A stretch of 64,000 nucleotides of DNA from a virus, in the IMG/VR virus record IMGVR_UViG_3300036790_000419, positions 84,914 to 148,913 of that record; one strand, written 5' to 3'. The notes under the pieces were generated by a model. That model ran no database searches, had not been told where the DNA came from, and saw only the letters and a list, made by a program, of their open reading frames with translations. Both the position numbers and the translations under genes were made by a program. Below are positions 47,703 through 56,816 of the stretch, piece by piece (the first letter of the stretch is position 1; the number at the start of each line of letters is the position of its first letter).

Positions 47703-50700
47703 GTGAGCTTCAGCGCCATCGGTTCGCCCATCTCCCCGACCGTTACCAGTAAGACGTTCACAATAGTCCCGGGTGCCGCCGGCGATTTCATCTTGTTCAG
47801 CGTTGTCTGCACGTCGACTGTCGCTGACTGGGCCACGGCACTGACCAGCGCGGCAGGCCAGGTCACGTGGACGGCATTGGGTTCGCACTTCGCAGGTAGC
47901 GCGGGCATCAACGACGTTACCGTAGCGGTCTTCCTCGGGAAGGTCGTTACTGCCGCCTCCCACGTGGTCACCGTCACCACCAATGCTGGCTCGCCGTCCT
48001 TGCGCGTCGCCGGGCAGGAGTTCTCTAACACCGCCGGGTTCAGCGTGGTCACCCTGGACGCGTCGGGCACCATCGACGTGGCCTCCAGCGGCAAGTTTCC
48101 GGCGGTTACCCCGCTACAGGGCGCAGGTGACCTGTACTGGTCGTTTGTCTACGACAACGGAACCGGCGTCGTCGGCTCCACGTCGGGTTACACCTACCAT
48201 GTCGACGGCAACGGCAACATTCAGTGCTACAACCTGAGTTGCGCTAACGCCACGCAGCAGCCGAATATCGGCGACACTACCGACGGCACCACGGGCATTG
48301 CCGTCATGCTCTACGAGGCCAGCACCAGCACCCCGGTTTCGGTGGCGGACACCGCTGCCGCGAGTGACAAGACCGCAGTCAGCGCCACCTTTCCGCTAGG
48401 TGACACCGCCGCTGCGGCCGACAAGCTGGCAGTTGCCGTCGCCGTCCCGCTGACCGATACCGCTGCGGCTGCCGAGTCCCTGGCATCCGGCAGCCCCGTT
48501 GCCCTCTCTGATACCGCTGCTGCGGCCGACTCCTTGCAAGTCAGCGTCACGGTTCTGCTAGCCGACACCGCTGCGGCAGCCGACGCGTCGGCCAACATTA
48601 CGCCGACCCCGGCGGACGCCGCCGCCGCGGCCGACAAGCTGACGGTCGGCGGTGCCCTCGGCCTTTCGGACACCGCCGCTGCTGCTGACAGGCTGACGGT
48701 CAGTGCCGCTGTCCCGCTGCACGACACCGCGGCTGCTGCCGACGCCCGCACAGTGCCGTCCGTCACCGTTGCCCTGGGAGACACCGCCGCCGCACGGGAT
48801 GATCTCGGGGCGGTAGGGCCGGGCACCGGCCCTACCGGCTTCGGGTCCGCGCTGCCGAGCGCCGTCCTCAGTGCCTACTCCCCGCCCGGCTACCCGGGCG
48901 GCCCGTCGGGTGCGGGGTCCATCGCCCCGTCAGCGCTCGGCAACGGCTGGGAGGTCGAGGTCCGCGACGGCGGCGACTACGCCACGCTGCTCGCCGTCAT
49001 CCCCGGGTCGATGCTGCTGAACTGGCAGTTCGCCCGGATGCTGAACGACATCGGCTCAGGCACGGTGGTGCTCAGCCAGGACGACCCGTGGTGGGCGGAG
49101 GTGACGCTGCCCGGCGGCCTGCCGTCGGAGACCCTGCTTGACGACGAGTGCCTGTGGCAGGTGTGGAAAGACGGCGTGTGCCGGATGGAGTTCCTCGGCG
49201 AGACCATCACCGAGCAGCTGGCGGACACCAGCGAGCAGCGCCAGGTGACGGTCACCGGGCCGGGCACCGTCACCACGCTGAAGTGGGCCATGGTCGCCCC
49301 GCAGGGCTTCCCGGACATCGTGCTCAAGCTGGACGGGCTGCTTGACGCCTTCGACGAGGTGGACGGCGCGGGCGACCCGGTGCTGGACACCAACATCTGG
49401 ACCACGGCCTCACCCGCCAGCGACGTCTACATCACGCCCATCGCGGTCATCTACAACTACCCGACCGGGGCCGGCTACGCGCTGTCCACGCTGTACCCGT
49501 CGGGCTCGCTCACCCTGTCGGCCACGCCGGGGGCCACGTACCTGGGAGCCAGCCCGTACGACGCCACCGACACCCTCATCAGCGCCGAGATCTCGCCTGT
49601 CGGGGTGAGCAGCAGCTCCACCGACGCCACCGACGCGGCCAGCTACGGCACCGGGCTCGACGGCAGCGAGCTGACCCAGTTCTACATCCAGAGCAACTAC
49701 GACGACCGCGACTACGCGATGATCGGCTTGTCCGCGACAGCCTTCTACGCGCAGCTCGGGTCAGGCGGGCAGGTGCAGACTAAGGTCCTGCCCGCTTACG
49801 ACAGCCAGAGCCACGGCAACTGGATGATCACCGAGCAGGCCGGCAGCGGGGGCGGGGCGGGCACCTTCTACTTCTGGACCTCGCCCGACGGCCAGCAGTG
49901 GACCCAGCAGTGGACGACCGTGCACAGCTGGGACGCCACCAACGTGACGTTCTTCGTCACCGCCGCCTACTCCGCGGCGGGGTCTCAGGCCGTCCAGTTG
50001 TCCAACCTGAACTCCAACGTCACCACGCCGAGCTACCAGGGCTCGATCTACCTGGGCGAGCCGATGATGGGCGTCTGGTTCGACCAGTTCACCCGGGCCC
50101 AGGAGCGCGGCACCATCCCGTTCGTCACCACCACCGCCAGCCCCGCGGCCGACAGCTACGGCCGGGCGTGGGGCGATGTGGAGAACGTGCAGGCGGTCAA
50201 CGGCACCGACCTGTACTCGTTCCTGCAGGGTGCCACCGCGCTGGTGGACGCCGACTACGTGATGGACCCCGGCTTCCAGCTGCGCATCGGCATCCCGGTA
50301 GCCGGGCAGGTCACCCTCGGCGTGGACCGCTCGGGCTACATCATCTTCCGCGACGGCTACGACGTGCAGGCCAGGCAGCGGGTGCGGGCGCGCGACCAGA
50401 TCGCCACCCTCATCGGCGGGGAGAACAGCGACGGGCACGAGATCTCGGCCGAGAGCCCGTCGTTCATCGCCGAGTGGGGGCAGCGCGAGGCCTGGTTCCA
50501 GACCTCCGCCCAGGTCGACCCGGTCTCAATGGCCTACGCCACCGCCTCCAGCCTGGCGGAGAACGAAACCGAGGTCGTCTCCTGGACGTTTAACCTGCTG
50601 CCCAACGTGCCGGGCAAGACGGTGTTCGACGACTTTGACGTGGGCGACTGGGTGGGCCTGGAGCGCCCTGACTTCTCCGCGGTTGACATCGTGCGGGTGG

Positions 50701-53027
50701 TCGGCATCGCGGTCTCCGCCGACAGCGCCGGCGCGGAGACGCACGAGCTGACCTTCCAGAGCTACGTCCAGTGGCTCGCCGAGCAGCTCACCTACCTGGC
50801 CAACAAGCTGGGCGGCGCGTTCGTCAACACGCTCGGCACCACGCCGGTGGCGCCCTCCAAGTACGGCACCGGGCAGGTGCCCACCTACTTCACCCCGGCC
50901 GCCACGCTGTCCGGGCTCGCCGACGTGGCCTCCACGGCGGGCTCGGCCCAGTCGACCTCGCCGCTGGTCTACAACCCGGCCACCGGCCAGTACCAGCACG
51001 CGGGCACCACCGACCCGGTGACCGGGCAGGTAATCCCGGTCACCGTGCAGACGCCGAGCGGGTCTGCCACGCTGTCGGACACCTCCGTGCTGGTGAACAC
51101 GGGCAACGGGTCGACGCTCATCGGCCTGCAGGGCGACGGCACGGTGACCACGGTGGACGGCGGCGGCACCGCGCCGGCGGTCCCCGACGCCCCGGCCGTG
51201 GCGGGCATCGTGCAGGGCCTGGTGGTGGCCTGGGACGGGCTGCTGGGCGGAGCGGCCCCGCTGTCCAACTTCTTCCACGTGACCGCCTACGTCGGCACTA
51301 CCAGCTCGTTCACCCCGAGCGGGTCCAACCAGGCGGGCACGCTGGCCGCGGCCGGGGCGCTGACCGTCGGGAACCTGACCGCCGGGGCTACCTACTACGT
51401 CAAGCTGGCGGCGGTCAGCACTTCCGGCGCGGCCTCGGCGGCCACCTCCGCCGTCTCGGCGGTGGCCGCGGCGGTGCCCACCTCGCTGCTGACCGGGCAG
51501 CTCCCGGCCAGCCTCATCGGCAACAGCGCCGGCAACGCGCTCAACCCGAACCCGTTCTTCAACGGCGGGGACCTGACCGGGTGGTTCGTCACCAACGGCA
51601 CGGTGTCGGCGACCGCGCCGCCGTCCGGTGCCCCGGGGAACGCCCAGTTCGCCGCCCGGGTCGTCTCCACCTCGGCGAACTGCCTGCTGGCCGGCTCGAC
51701 CGCGCCGTTCCCGGTCACGGCCGGGCAGCCGTACGCGATGACAGCCTGGGCCTACAACCCGGGCGGCTCGGCCGTGAACGTGGCGATCGGCTTCAACTGG
51801 GCGTCCGGCACCGCGACGGTGAGCGTCTCGCCCGGCACCTGGGTACCGCTGACCACCGTGCAGACCTGCCCGCCCGGGGTGACCAGCGCCTACCAGGTCA
51901 TCGGGCCGACAGCCTCCGGGGTAACCGTCTACGTGCTCGGGGCGGTCGCCGCCGGGCAGGTGCCCGGCCAGCTGCTGGTGGCCAACTCGGTGGCCGCCGC
52001 GCAGATCGCGGCGAACACCATCACGGCAGCCCAGCTCGCCGCCAATACCATTACCGCCGGGCAGATCGCGGCGAACACCATTACCGCCGGGCAGATCGCC
52101 GCCAGTACCATCACGGCAGCCCAGATCGCCGCGGCGACCATCACCGCCACCCAGATCCTCGCCGGGACCATCACCGCCACCCAGATCCAGGCGGGTACCA
52201 TCACCGTCGCGAAGCTGGCTGCCGGCATCATCATCGCCGGGGCGGTCAACGGCACGACCATCACCGGCGCGCAGATCGTGGCCGACGGGTCGTCCGGCGA
52301 GATCCTCATCTACAGCGGCACCCCGGCCAGCGGCAACCTGGTCGGCAGCTGGTCAGCCAATGCCGGCAGCGACGGCTTCAGCAACGGGTACGACGCCGGC
52401 CTGTGGATCTACGACAGCGGCGGCAACTCGATCGGCCTGGTGCCCGGCGGGTCCGGCGCGGCCAGCCAGCTGGCACTGAGCACCGGCAGCGGGACCCCGA
52501 TGCCGCCGGGCGGCTGCGCGGCACTGTACGGCGCGGGCTCCGGCGCGGTGCAGGCGGTCGACGGCACCGACGGCCAGGCGTACGGCACGCAGCGCCGGTC
52601 GCTGGTGACCGGCAGCACGCAGCTCATCAGCTCCGGCACGCCGGCCTACTGGATAACCTCCCCGGTATCCGGCGGCAGCGGCAGCGGGCGCAGCTACCGG
52701 GTGCACGGCCAGGCGATCGTCAAGGCACTCGGCAGTACCGGGGTCATGAGCTTCTACTTCAACGGCCCGGCCGGCGCTGGCGGCAACGTCATCTTTACCT
52801 TCTACAGCGGAGCTGTACTCAACACGACCGGCCCGCAGAACATCGGTGTCGCTAACCAGCCGGCGTCGTTCAACCCCATGGTCAACGGCCAGTTCTACAC
52901 GGTCAGCTTTGACGGGGTAATCACCATCCCGGCCGGCGTCAGCGGCGCGATGGGCATCCAGGCAGCTACCACGGGCAGCAACTTCGACATCGCCGCCAAC
53001 TCGTTCATGGAGGTCATGCCAGTTTAG
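47703..53027 (+). CDS. large tail-tip/baseplate protein
   Basis: The 1,774-residue protein combines several parts: an N-terminal surface domain (1-210) related to the proteins at 21902 and 33090; nine tandem repeats of (L/V)xDTAAAADxL (about 213-368); a Tal/gp37-like core (WEVEVRDGGDYATLLAVIPG, FARMLNDIGSGTVVLSQDDP) for tip binding; a fibronectin-like segment near 1150-1260; beta-helix repeats of ITAxQIAANT (about 1427-1530); and a C-terminal beta domain, perhaps carbohydrate-binding. GTG start. Probably the central host-recognition protein. Confidence 0.75.
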   Translation: MSFSAIGSPISPTVTSKTFTIVPGAAGDFILFSVVCTSTVADWATALTSAAGQVTWTALGSHFAGSAGINDVTVAVFLGKVVTAASHVVTVTTNAGSPSLRVAGQEFSNTAGFSVVTLDASGTIDVASSGKFPAVTPLQGAGDLYWSFVYDNGTGVVGSTSGYTYHVDGNGNIQCYNLSCANATQQPNIGDTTDGTTGIAVMLYEASTSTPVSVADTAAASDKTAVSATFPLGDTAAAADKLAVAVAVPLTDTAAAAESLASGSPVALSDTAAAADSLQVSVTVLLADTAAAADASANITPTPADAAAAADKLTVGGALGLSDTAAAADRLTVSAAVPLHDTAAAADARTVPSVTVALGDTAAARDDLGAVGPGTGPTGFGSALPSAVLSAYSPPGYPGGPSGAGSIAPSALGNGWEVEVRDGGDYATLLAVIPGSMLLNWQFARMLNDIGSGTVVLSQDDPWWAEVTLPGGLPSETLLDDECLWQVWKDGVCRMEFLGETITEQLADTSEQRQVTVTGPGTVTTLKWAMVAPQGFPDIVLKLDGLLDAFDEVDGAGDPVLDTNIWTTASPASDVYITPIAVIYNYPTGAGYALSTLYPSGSLTLSATPGATYLGASPYDATDTLISAEISPVGVSSSSTDATDAASYGTGLDGSELTQFYIQSNYDDRDYAMIGLSATAFYAQLGSGGQVQTKVLPAYDSQSHGNWMITEQAGSGGGAGTFYFWTSPDGQQWTQQWTTVHSWDATNVTFFVTAAYSAAGSQAVQLSNLNSNVTTPSYQGSIYLGEPMMGVWFDQFTRAQERGTIPFVTTTASPAADSYGRAWGDVENVQAVNGTDLYSFLQGATALVDADYVMDPGFQLRIGIPVAGQVTLGVDRSGYIIFRDGYDVQARQRVRARDQIATLIGGENSDGHEISAESPSFIAEWGQREAWFQTSAQVDPVSMAYATASSLAENETEVVSWTFNLLPNVPGKTVFDDFDVGDWVGLERPDFSAVDIVRVVGIAVSADSAGAETHELTFQSYVQWLAEQLTYLANKLGGAFVNTLGTTPVAPSKYGTGQVPTYFTPAATLSGLADVASTAGSAQSTSPLVYNPATGQYQHAGTTDPVTGQVIPVTVQTPSGSATLSDTSVLVNTGNGSTLIGLQGDGTVTTVDGGGTAPAVPDAPAVAGIVQGLVVAWDGLLGGAAPLSNFFHVTAYVGTTSSFTPSGSNQAGTLAAAGALTVGNLTAGATYYVKLAAVSTSGAASAATSAVSAVAAAVPTSLLTGQLPASLIGNSAGNALNPNPFFNGGDLTGWFVTNGTVSATAPPSGAPGNAQFAARVVSTSANCLLAGSTAPFPVTAGQPYAMTAWAYNPGGSAVNVAIGFNWASGTATVSVSPGTWVPLTTVQTCPPGVTSAYQVIGPTASGVTVYVLGAVAAGQVPGQLLVANSVAAAQIAANTITAAQLAANTITAGQIAANTITAGQIAASTITAAQIAAATITATQILAGTITATQIQAGTITVAKLAAGIIIAGAVNGTTITGAQIVADGSSGEILIYSGTPASGNLVGSWSANAGSDGFSNGYDAGLWIYDSGGNSIGLVPGGSGAASQLALSTGSGTPMPPGGCAALYGAGSGAVQAVDGTDGQAYGTQRRSLVTGSTQLISSGTPAYWITSPVSGGSGSGRSYRVHGQAIVKALGSTGVMSFYFNGPAGAGGNVIFTFYSGAVLNTTGPQNIGVANQPASFNPMVNGQFYTVSFDGVITIPAGVSGAMGIQAATTGSNFDIAANSFMEVMPV
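48342..48806 (+). repeat. nine tandem DTAAAAD protein repeats
   Basis: Codons for VADTAAASDKT, LGDTAAAADKL, LTDTAAAAESL and six variants, each about 17-20 residues apart. A low-complexity spacer within the tip protein, prone to length change. Confidence 0.8.
51985..52290 (+). repeat. ITAxQIAANT repeat array
   Basis: About ten 10-residue repeats (NTITAAQLAA, NTITAGQIAA, STITAAQIAA and others), typical of trimeric beta-helical fibre stalks. Confidence 0.8.
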
Positions 53028-53064
53028 GCACCACGCCCGTACGTGCCTGACCGATCAACCGGCC

Positions 53065-53394
53065 ATGTCCGTAGGAGCGCAGGCGAGCAAGGCAGTCCTT
53101 GACCAGAACCTCACCCAGCTGGCCCTGCAACTGCGCAGCGCCATGCAGCAGATCCAGAACGAGTGGACGTTCGTCAACAACGGCGCGGCCGGCTCGCCCG
53201 TCGAGGTGCTGACCGCGCTCGGCTACGACAACGCCAACAGCGACGCGCCGGGCGGCCAGTCGGACGCCAGCTACGCCAGCTACCTGCTGAACAACCTCAA
53301 CACGATGGCGGGGCTGTACTTCGGTACCGCGACGCAGGCCAGCCCGTTCGACTTCGCCAACGCCCTCGCGCCGCTGAGCGCCGCGCAGCCCTAG
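53065..53394 (+). CDS. hypothetical protein after tail tip
   Basis: The 109-residue product starts at the ATG of a motif copy (CCGATCAACCGGCCATG, 53051-53067). Helical N-terminus (LDQNLTQLALQLRSAMQQIQ), then loop-rich. Last gene of the tail block; convergent with the DivIVA-like gene three bases away. Confidence 0.6.
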   Translation: MSVGAQASKAVLDQNLTQLALQLRSAMQQIQNEWTFVNNGAAGSPVEVLTALGYDNANSDAPGGQSDASYASYLLNNLNTMAGLYFGTATQASPFDFANALAPLSAAQP

Positions 53395-53397
53395 GCG

Positions 53398-54057
53398 CTA
53401 GGCCAGCGGTACCCCGGGGACCGCCGGCTGCGGCCCGGTCTGCGGCCTCCGGGGGCGCAGTGACGCCGCGCCCTCGCGCTCGGCCTGCTCCCAGGACCGC
53501 ACCTGGGCGGAGATGTTGGCCAGCCCGGCGGTCAGCCCGGCGCGCACCGAGTCCGCCAGCGACTGGTAGTAGGCGAGCTGGCGCTGGGCATCGACCGGCG
53601 CCTGGGCGGCGATGCGCGCGGCCTCCCGGCCGGCCTCGTCGACGGCCTCGCGGAGCATGCGCTCGCGCTGCGCGCGGCCGTCAGCCAGCATGCCCTCCCG
53701 CTGCCGCCGCCCGTTCTCCACCATGCTGCGGGCCTGGCCCTGCGCGTCGGTCATCAGCCGGTCCGCGCCCTCTTGCGCCCGGCGCAAGACGTGCACCGCC
53801 TGCTGCTCCACCGGGGGCGGGAGGTAGCTGCTGCCCGGCGCGGCGGCCAGCTCCCCGGAGAGGCGCCCGACCTCCTGCTCCAGTTCGTCGCGCTCGCTGC
53901 CGAGCGCGTCCAGCTCCGCGGCGACCCGGTTCATGAACCGGGTCACCTGCTCGGCGTTCAGTCCCCGGCTGAAGCCGGCCGAGGGGAAGACGGTCCCCCG
54001 GACCTCCGCGGAGGTCAGCCGCCCGGCCTCGCCGGCCAGCAGGCTTGAGTGCACCAT
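53398..54057 (-). CDS. DivIVA-domain coiled-coil protein
   Basis: The 219-residue product has an N-terminal DivIVA/Wag31-like block: RLTSAEVRGTVFPSAGFSRG, then NAEQVTRFMNRVAAEL, matching the L-T-x3-V...F...RG-x5-V-x2-F pattern. A long coiled coil follows (ALGSERDELEQEVGRLSGEL and a second from about 85 to 150). DivIVA proteins mark hyphal tips and septa of actinomycetes. ATG at 54057 follows GGAGGG inside the flavohaemoglobin end, so the two genes are co-transcribed. Confidence 0.75.
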   Translation of the reverse strand: MVHSSLLAGEAGRLTSAEVRGTVFPSAGFSRGLNAEQVTRFMNRVAAELDALGSERDELEQEVGRLSGELAAAPGSSYLPPPVEQQAVHVLRRAQEGADRLMTDAQGQARSMVENGRRQREGMLADGRAQRERMLREAVDEAGREAARIAAQAPVDAQRQLAYYQSLADSVRAGLTAGLANISAQVRSWEQAEREGAASLRPRRPQTGPQPAVPGVPLA

Positions 54058-54062
54058 GTCGC

Positions 54063-55250
54063 CTATCCCTCCCACCCGAAGTCCTCAGTGTGGACTTGCT
54101 CTCCGGGCATTCCCAGCGCCGTCAGGCGGCCTTTTGCCGCCCGCACCATCGGCGAGGAGCCGCAGACGTAGGCGTCCCGCTCGCGCCAGTCACCCTGGCC
54201 GGCCGCGACGTCCACGATGCTCCCGTGCCTCCCCGCGTAGCCCGGGGTCTCTCCCGGGTCAGCGGTTACCGCGTGCACGACTGTCAGCCAGTCGTGCTGA
54301 GCCGCCAGTTTCTCCAGCCGGTCAAGCTCGTACAGGTTCTCCGGGGCCCTCGCCCCGAAAAACAGGTTCACGGCCGGGGTCCGGGGCCAGGATGAGATCT
54401 CTTCGAGGATGGCCTGCAGCGGGGCGAGCCCGGTGGAGCCCGCGATGAGCAGGACGTCCCGGCCGGAGGAGGTGTCCAGCTTCAGGTTGCCGACCGGGGG
54501 CCCGAGCCGGAGCCGCGCGCCCGGCCCGGCGTGCAGGGCCAGGGCGGTGGACAGCATGCCGCCGTCCTCGACCTTGACGTGAAAGGTCAGCGCGCCGGAG
54601 TCGTCCGGCGCGTTGGCCGGGGAGTAGAACCGCCATACGCGCGGGGCGCGCTCGGGGAACTGGACCGCCACCGACTGCCCGGGCGCGTAGCTCATGGGCT
54701 GCGACAGCCGGGCGCGGATGACGGCGATGTCCGGGCCGCGCATCTCCCGCTCGGTGACCACCGCCTCCCACCACGGCGGGGAGTCCCCGGCGGCCTCAGC
54801 CCCGGACCGCATCACCTGGGCGATGAGCGCGTAGGCCGCGGCCCAGGTCTCCCGCACCTCCGGTGTCCAGGCTTCGCCGGCGAAGTGCGCCAGGGTGGCC
54901 AGCAGGGCCTGGCCTACCACGTCGTAGTGCTCCGGCTTCACGTCGAACTTGCGGTGGTCGCGGCCGAGCCCGGTCAGGAACCCGCTCAGCCTGTCCAGGT
55001 CGTCCACGTCGGTGACGATCCGCACCAGGGCCGCCAGCAGGCGGTCGCGCTGCGCCGTCATGGCCGGCGGGAACATGTCCGTCACCTCGGTCCCGCCCCG
55101 GTAGAACACCTCCGCGTAGAAGAACGCGGCCAGCTCCTCCGCCTGCGGGGCCACCAGGGCGAAGCTCTCCTTCAGCAGCTTGGTGTCCAGGGCCGCTTCC
55201 CCCCTTAGTCCGGGTGTGTGATTCACACGCACAAGAGCGGAGCTTAACAC
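54063..55250 (-). CDS. flavohaemoglobin (NO dioxygenase-like)
   Basis: The 395-residue product has a globin domain with proximal His in GLGRDHRKFDVKPEHYDVVG (H99 from the GTG start), then an FAD-binding RVWRFYSPANAP (R207-x-Y-S) and an NAD(P) domain with AGSTGLAPL and CGSSPM. This is the full Hmp-type layout, which oxidises nitric oxide to nitrate. The start is uncertain: GTG 55250 or GTG codons a few residues later; AAGGGGGG lies further inside. GTGTG-ATT-CACAC at the start may be an operator. Unexpected in phage DNA. Confidence 0.88.
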   Translation of the reverse strand: MLSSALVRVNHTPGLRGEAALDTKLLKESFALVAPQAEELAAFFYAEVFYRGGTEVTDMFPPAMTAQRDRLLAALVRIVTDVDDLDRLSGFLTGLGRDHRKFDVKPEHYDVVGQALLATLAHFAGEAWTPEVRETWAAAYALIAQVMRSGAEAAGDSPPWWEAVVTEREMRGPDIAVIRARLSQPMSYAPGQSVAVQFPERAPRVWRFYSPANAPDDSGALTFHVKVEDGGMLSTALALHAGPGARLRLGPPVGNLKLDTSSGRDVLLIAGSTGLAPLQAILEEISSWPRTPAVNLFFGARAPENLYELDRLEKLAAQHDWLTVVHAVTADPGETPGYAGRHGSIVDVAAGQGDWRERDAYVCGSSPMVRAAKGRLTALGMPGEQVHTEDFGWEG

Positions 55251-55329
55251 CGCAATCCCTACTGGTCAGTTACTTGCCTGGATGCAAGCACATGTGCCCA
55301 GGGCCAGGTCAGGGGACGATTGCCCCGGC

Positions 55330-55959
55330 ATGACCCTGCTCCCTGACCGCGACGGCATCCGCTGGCACCCCCGCTCCGTCATCGAGAAGTACAGCAGCGA
55401 CCAGGTGCGGTGGGCGCGGCGGCGTGACCTCGCCGCGCCGCCGCGGTTGAACGGGGAGACCCTGCGGGGGCTGTTCCCTGAGCCGGAGGACGGGATAGTT
55501 GAAGACCAGGGCAACGGGGTGACCGCGGGCGGCACCGCCAACCTGGCGCTGGTGCTCACCGGCGCGGGCGGCCACCCGCTCGCGCCGGGCCGGGCGGTGT
55601 TCGGGGTGGGCAGCGACGCCACCGGGTTCAGCCGCGAGCACGTGCGCCTGGCGAATGCCGTGGGCGAGGAGCCGGGCCGGTCCTGGTACCGGCCGATGGA
55701 CGCCGGCTACCCGCGTGTCACCCGGACGGGGGCCGTCGAGGGGCAGGCCACGTTCGCTGAGGCCGAGGCCTGCTTCGCCTGGCACGAGTGGTGCTGGGGA
55801 ACCGGGCCGGGCGGGCCCGTGCCGCACCACTCGCTGCGCGGCTGCTACGGCGGCGAGCAGCCGGTGATGATGAACCGGCGAGCGCACCCTGCCGGGTACG
55901 GGGAGAAGCTCGCCGGGGTCGCGTGGGTGTTCCGGACGGAGGTGGCCATCGGAAACTGA
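55330..55959 (+). CDS. conserved actinophage protein
   Basis: The 209-residue product starts at the ATG of a motif copy (55316-55332). C-terminal pattern FAWHEWCWGTGPGG, HHSLRGCYGGEQPVMMNRR, GYGEKLAGVAWVFRTEVAI is shared by many actinophage proteins that appear virion-associated. Divergent from the flavohaemoglobin gene. Function unknown. Confidence 0.6.
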   Translation: MTLLPDRDGIRWHPRSVIEKYSSDQVRWARRRDLAAPPRLNGETLRGLFPEPEDGIVEDQGNGVTAGGTANLALVLTGAGGHPLAPGRAVFGVGSDATGFSREHVRLANAVGEEPGRSWYRPMDAGYPRVTRTGAVEGQATFAEAEACFAWHEWCWGTGPGGPVPHHSLRGCYGGEQPVMMNRRAHPAGYGEKLAGVAWVFRTEVAIGN

Positions 55960-56329
55960 GGTGGCCATGAGGGCAGTGATTGCCCTATCCTTGGGTGAAG
56001 GCCCCCGTGTCAGTGGTGCAACTCCGGTTGTGTGCGCTGGTCTCACCACGGGGGCCTTTGCTATGCTCGCCAACGAGACCAGTGCACAGCACAACCAAAT
56101 GAACGCACCGCTGCCCTCTGCGGATGGGTGAGCCGCTTACTTATTTGATCTTGCGCTGGTGGAGAAGGCTTGGGGCACCTCTCCCCATGCGGACGGCACT
56201 GACCTGATGTCATGCCGGGGCACGGGCCCTCAACTCCTGAATTTCGAACACTTAACTTTTGTTCGAGTCCGGGGGTAGGGGGCGAGCCATGCCCCGGCAT
56301 GGCAATCAGCGCGAGGGCGGCGGGGCGGT
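55960..56329. other. non-coding region with terminator and AT-rich inverted repeat
   Basis: No credible gene. It holds the terminator below, then an AT-rich stretch with TCGAAC (56244-56249) and GTTCGA (56261-56266) flanking ACTTAACTTTT. The right arm reads GTTCGAGTCC, like a tRNA T-loop; an attachment site or protein-binding site is possible. Confidence 0.4.
55998..56059 (+). terminator. 12-bp terminator
   Basis: AAGGCCCCCGTG (55998-56009) pairs exactly with CACGGGGGCCTT (56047-56058), followed by TT-rich sequence. Confidence 0.65.
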
Positions 56330-56797
56330 ATGGGCGGGGCGGTTTACAACGCGTACCTGATGAGCGACGTGTGGCGCAGTAAGCGCCGCTGTCGGTTGGC
56401 GATCGACAGCGGCAGGTGCCAGGGCTGTGGCGTTATAAGCCGGCTTCATGTGCACCATCGCACGTATGAGCGCTTTGGCGGCCGGGAGCTGATGTCAGAC
56501 CTGGTTACGGTCTGTGAGAAGTGCCATGAGGCTATCCACAGGGCACACCGGGGTAAGAGCCGGCAGTCTCTTGACGCAGTAACAACGCGGGTGCTCGCGC
56601 GGCTTCACCGGGAGCGGCCTGGTCAGGTCAAGACCCGGTTGAAAAGAAAAGTCCGGGAGGCTCCTCGGAAGAAACAACACGTTGCGCCGGAGGCCACAGT
56701 GCCCTGGGAACGTGACTCGGACCCCACGTGGACGGCTAGGGCAGCTCACCGCACGGCCCTCACCCCCGCCGACGTACGTCGGCGGAACGGGCTTTGA
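56330..56797 (+). CDS. HNH endonuclease
   Basis: The 155-residue protein has a compact HNH domain: GRCQGCGVISRLHVHHRTYE (zinc Cys pair and HH), RFGGRELMSDLVTVCEKCHE (second Cys pair and closing His), then a basic tail (RLKRKVREAPRKKQH). It could be a homing nuclease or a packaging-associated HNH. The codons are less GC-biased than in its neighbours. ATG at 56330 or 56360. Confidence 0.8.
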   Translation: MGGAVYNAYLMSDVWRSKRRCRLAIDSGRCQGCGVISRLHVHHRTYERFGGRELMSDLVTVCEKCHEAIHRAHRGKSRQSLDAVTTRVLARLHRERPGQVKTRLKRKVREAPRKKQHVAPEATVPWERDSDPTWTARAAHRTALTPADVRRRNGL

Positions 56798-56816
56798 GCC
56801 TGGCATCCTTGACCTC

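Noticed and set aside
56244-56266. LexA (SOS) box
   Set aside because: The half-sites fit, but the spacing between CGAAC and GTTCG is 11 bases instead of 4.
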